From NCBI GenBank assembly GCA_934668605.1, contig CAKUNY010000126.1, positions 1-6,062 on the forward strand: 6,062 nucleotides of DNA. Direction: 5' to 3'. This stretch comes from an uncultured Oscillospiraceae bacterium (GTDB lineage: Bacteria > Bacillota > Clostridia > Oscillospirales > Oscillospiraceae). Below, piece by piece: positions 4,094 through 6,062 of this stretch. The position numbers were made by a program, and so were the translations under genes. The first letter of the stretch is position 1, and the number at the start of each line of letters is the position of its first letter. The notes beneath the pieces were generated by a model. That model did not search any database. It had not been told where the DNA came from and was given only the letters and a program-made list of their open reading frames with translations.

Positions 4094-5482
4094 ATGAAAC
4101 AGAAACGATGGACAGCGATATTGCTTGCGGTTTCACTTGCTGCGGCTATGACAGGGTGCGCGCCGGGGGTAGAGAGCTGCCCCGCGGCAGACCAGACCCA
4201 GCCCGGCGCGGCGTATGAAACGCTTGCCGAAGCGACATATCCCGAAATGGCAAAGTATCCGGATGAAACCGCGTATATGAAAAAGGACGGCTCGTTTGAC
4301 GACGAGGGCTTTTCAAAGGTATACGACGCCTGGTGGGCAGACAAGAGCGCCCGGCGGGATATCGATATAGACCGGGAGAATGTGCAGAGCTTCGTCCGCG
4401 CGTCGACCGGCGCGATGCTGAAGAGCGGAAATGGCGGCAATTTCGTCTATTCGCCGCTGAATGTCTACATGGCGCTTTCCATGCTGGCCGAGTGTACGGA
4501 CGGCGATTCCCGGACGCAGATATTAAGCCTTCTCAGGGAGAATAGTCTTGAGGACGTGCGCGCGCAGGCCAAGGCGCTTTGGAACGCAAATTACTGCGCA
4601 GATGGCGCGGTGACGAGCGTGCTGGCAAGCTCTGTGTGGCTGGATGATGGCGTAGGCTATGTGCAAAAAACGCTGGATACGTTGGCGCAGGACTATTATG
4701 CCTCGTCGTTTTCCGGTGAGATGGGAAGCGACAGCTATAACAAGGCGCTGCAAAGCTGGCTCAACGAGCAGACTGGGGGACTTCTGAAAGATCAGGCGAG
4801 CGGGCTGGAGTTTACGCCTGAGACGGTGATGGCGTTGGCGACGACGATCTACTACCGCGCAAAATGGTCGCAGGAATTTTCCAAGAGCCAGACGAGTGAG
4901 GATGTATTCTACGCAGAATCCGGTGATATTACCTGCGATTTCATGCACAGCTCCGGTACGGGAACCTACTACTGGGGCGAAAAGTTTGGCGCGGTGAACC
5001 TGTCTCTGCGGGAGAGCGGGGCTATGAAGCTGCTGCTTCCCGACGAAGGCGTAACGCCGGAAGCGCTTTTGCAGAACGAGGAAGCGATGAACTTTTTGCT
5101 TGGCGGCGGCGAATGGGAAAACAGCAAGTTTTTGATCGTCAATCTGTCCGTCCCGAAGTTTGACGTTTCGTCTGACCTGAACTTAAACAAAAGCCTGCAA
5201 GCACTCGGCGTGACGGATGTGTTTGACAGCGACGCGGCGGACTTTTCCCCGGTGATCGAGAACGCGGACGGCGTATTTCTCTCTTCGGCCAAGCATGCCG
5301 CGCGTGTGGCGATCGACGAGGAGGGCGTGACGGCGGCAGCCTACACGGTCATGATGGAGGCTGGCGCGGCGGAGCCTCCCGACGAGGAAATCGACTTCAC
5401 GCTCGACCGGCCGTTCGTCTTTGCCATCACGTCGCAGGATGGCCTGCCGCTTTTCATCGGCGTTGTCAATACGCCGAACTGA
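4094..5482 (+). CDS. Serpin-family protease inhibitor, lipoprotein (serpin 2)
   Basis: This 462-residue paralogue starts 4 nt after serpin 1, with GGAGGTG (4080-4086) inside the end of that gene, so the two are translated from one message. The signal ends AAAMTGC with lipidation at Cys22. An extra N-terminal stretch (about 23-95, with acidic and Tyr-rich segments such as YPEMAKYPDETAY) precedes the serpin core and may act as a stalk. Core marks are FVYSPLNVYMALSML, TTIYYRAKW, LQALGVTDVFD and FTLDRPFVFAI (435-445), which fits the serpin signature. The hinge is EEGVTAAAYTVM (409-420): P14 is Val instead of Thr and P9 is Tyr, which is less ideal than in serpin 1 but still small-residue-rich at P12-P10. 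Standard counting places P1 at Ala425 and P1' at Ala426, suggesting an elastase-like target, with uncertainty because the loop is about four residues longer than in antitrypsin. Inhibitory activity is likely but not certain. Confidence 0.94.
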   Translation: MKQKRWTAILLAVSLAAAMTGCAPGVESCPAADQTQPGAAYETLAEATYPEMAKYPDETAYMKKDGSFDDEGFSKVYDAWWADKSARRDIDIDRENVQSFVRASTGAMLKSGNGGNFVYSPLNVYMALSMLAECTDGDSRTQILSLLRENSLEDVRAQAKALWNANYCADGAVTSVLASSVWLDDGVGYVQKTLDTLAQDYYASSFSGEMGSDSYNKALQSWLNEQTGGLLKDQASGLEFTPETVMALATTIYYRAKWSQEFSKSQTSEDVFYAESGDITCDFMHSSGTGTYYWGEKFGAVNLSLRESGAMKLLLPDEGVTPEALLQNEEAMNFLLGGGEWENSKFLIVNLSVPKFDVSSDLNLNKSLQALGVTDVFDSDAADFSPVIENADGVFLSSAKHAARVAIDEEGVTAAAYTVMMEAGAAEPPDEEIDFTLDRPFVFAITSQDGLPLFIGVVNTPN

Positions 5483-5547
5483 GCAAAGAAATCCGAAACG
5501 GAGAAAGAAAGTAAATTATTTTTAGAAATCCAAAGGAGAAACCAACC
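5483..5547 (+). repeat. Short spacer with a duplicated ribosome-site-like segment
   Basis: The 65-nt gap holds no terminator, so serpin 2 and the next lipoprotein gene are probably co-transcribed. AGAAATCC-GAAAC-GGAGAAA (5487-5506) is repeated as AGAAATCC-AAA-GGAGAAA (5524-5541) 37 nt downstream. The second copy contains the ribosome site used by the following ATG at 5548; the first has no start codon at a useful distance and looks like a duplicated leader remnant. Confidence 0.55.
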
Positions 5548-6062
5548 ATGAAAAAGATGATCGCAATGATCCTCGCGCTCGCCTGCGTATTTAGCTTTGC
5601 GGCCTGCGCAGGCAAGAAGACAGATGACACCATCGGCGCAGAGAGTCCTTCGACCTCCGAGCAGCAGCCCCAGACGCCTTCCGAAGACGCGGCAGCAGAG
5701 GAGCAGCCCTCTGACGACGCAGTTGCGACCATGCCCGACGACGACATGATCGACGATGAATTTGGCGTGGACGGCTCTGCGGCGCAGGAACCGGAAGGCG
5801 GAGAAAGTGCGGCAGAAGGCGGCACGGAAAAGGAAGAAAGCAAGCAGGCGGCGCTCGAGCTTCTCAACAAGGTCTGGTCGAGCTACACGGAGGACGAAAA
5901 GTTCCCGGCGGCCGGCGGTGACTATGACAACAGCGTGGACGATGCGGCGGGCGCAGTGAACATTGCGAACGCGGAAAACCTTTCGTACCTGTTTACCTTC
6001 CCGGCATCCGACGCTGTAAAGCTCGATGGCGCGGCGTCCCTGATGCACATGATGAACGGCAA
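5548..6062 (+). CDS. Putative lipoprotein of unknown function, 3' end outside the window
   Basis: An open frame runs from ATG 5548 to the window edge (171 complete codons, no stop). AAAGGAGA (5532-5539) lies 8 nt upstream of the start. The N-terminus MKKMIAMILALACVFSFAAC is a lipoprotein signal with lipidation predicted at Cys20. Residues 21 to about 98 form a low-complexity, strongly acidic linker rich in Glu, Asp, Ser, Pro and Ala (for example MPDDDMIDDEFG near 70-81). A folded domain appears to start near residue 99 with KQAALELLNKVWSSYTEDEK and continues with FPAAGGDYDNSV and ENLSYLFTFPASDAVKL. I do not recognise the family. It follows the two serpins without a terminator, so it is probably a third surface-anchored member of the same transcript. 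A role as substrate, partner or unrelated passenger cannot be decided from sequence. Confidence 0.85.
   Translation, partial: MKKMIAMILALACVFSFAACAGKKTDDTIGAESPSTSEQQPQTPSEDAAAEEQPSDDAVATMPDDDMIDDEFGVDGSAAQEPEGGESAAEGGTEKEESKQAALELLNKVWSSYTEDEKFPAAGGDYDNSVDDAAGAVNIANAENLSYLFTFPASDAVKLDGAASLMHMMNG

Noticed and set aside
5341..6048. Minus-strand open frame (235 codons) opposite serpin 2 and the third lipoprotein
   Set aside because: It is antisense to two genes with signal peptides and ribosome sites; its Arg/Leu/Val-rich composition is an artefact of the acidic linker read in reverse.

Overview
The window reads as chromosome from a moderately GC-rich Firmicute, most likely a gut-type clostridium of the Oscillospiraceae/Ruminococcaceae kind. 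This is inferred from strong AGGAGG-type ribosome sites, a BlaI/M56-peptidase gene pair, small lipoproteins with clostridial-style lipoboxes, lipoprotein serpins, and 'GTAGGGG..' palindromic intergenic repeats. No rRNA, tRNA, CRISPR or transposase gene is visible.

Left edge (1-261, minus strand): the first 17 codons of what looks like a DAHP synthase gene (aroF type). It is preceded by a complete transcription attenuator: a TTGACT-N17-TAGAAT promoter, a 22-residue leader peptide whose residues 4-13 are 7/10 Phe or Tyr, mutually exclusive RNA stems, and an 11-bp GC-rich terminator ending just before the aroF ribosome site. This would tie the first step of the shikimate pathway to charged tRNA-Phe/tRNA-Tyr supply. 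It is the least obvious and best supported regulatory system in the window.

Centre left (302-2524, plus strand): a TTGACA-N17-TAGACT promoter carrying two GTC(T/C)AT(T/A)-N3-AATAGAC dyads, followed by a BlaI/MecI-family repressor and, 1 nt later, a BlaR1/MecR1-like M56 membrane metallopeptidase. The peptidase core is intact (HEIAH, ELACDE), but the extracellular part is not a penicillin-binding domain. This is therefore probably a two-gene sensor for something other than beta-lactams.

Intergenic 2525-2844: palindromic repeat copies in opposite orientations, a terminator, and no convincing promoter.

Right half (2845-6062, plus strand): two tandem lipoprotein serpins, 4 nt apart, with different reactive-centre loops (P1 Glu and P1 Ala by standard counting), then 65 nt later a third lipoprotein of unknown function that runs off the window. 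These three look like one operon of surface-anchored proteins, two of them protease inhibitors. Whether the upstream BlaI/M56 pair controls the serpins is an attractive but unproven idea: no copy of the BlaI dyad is seen in front of them.
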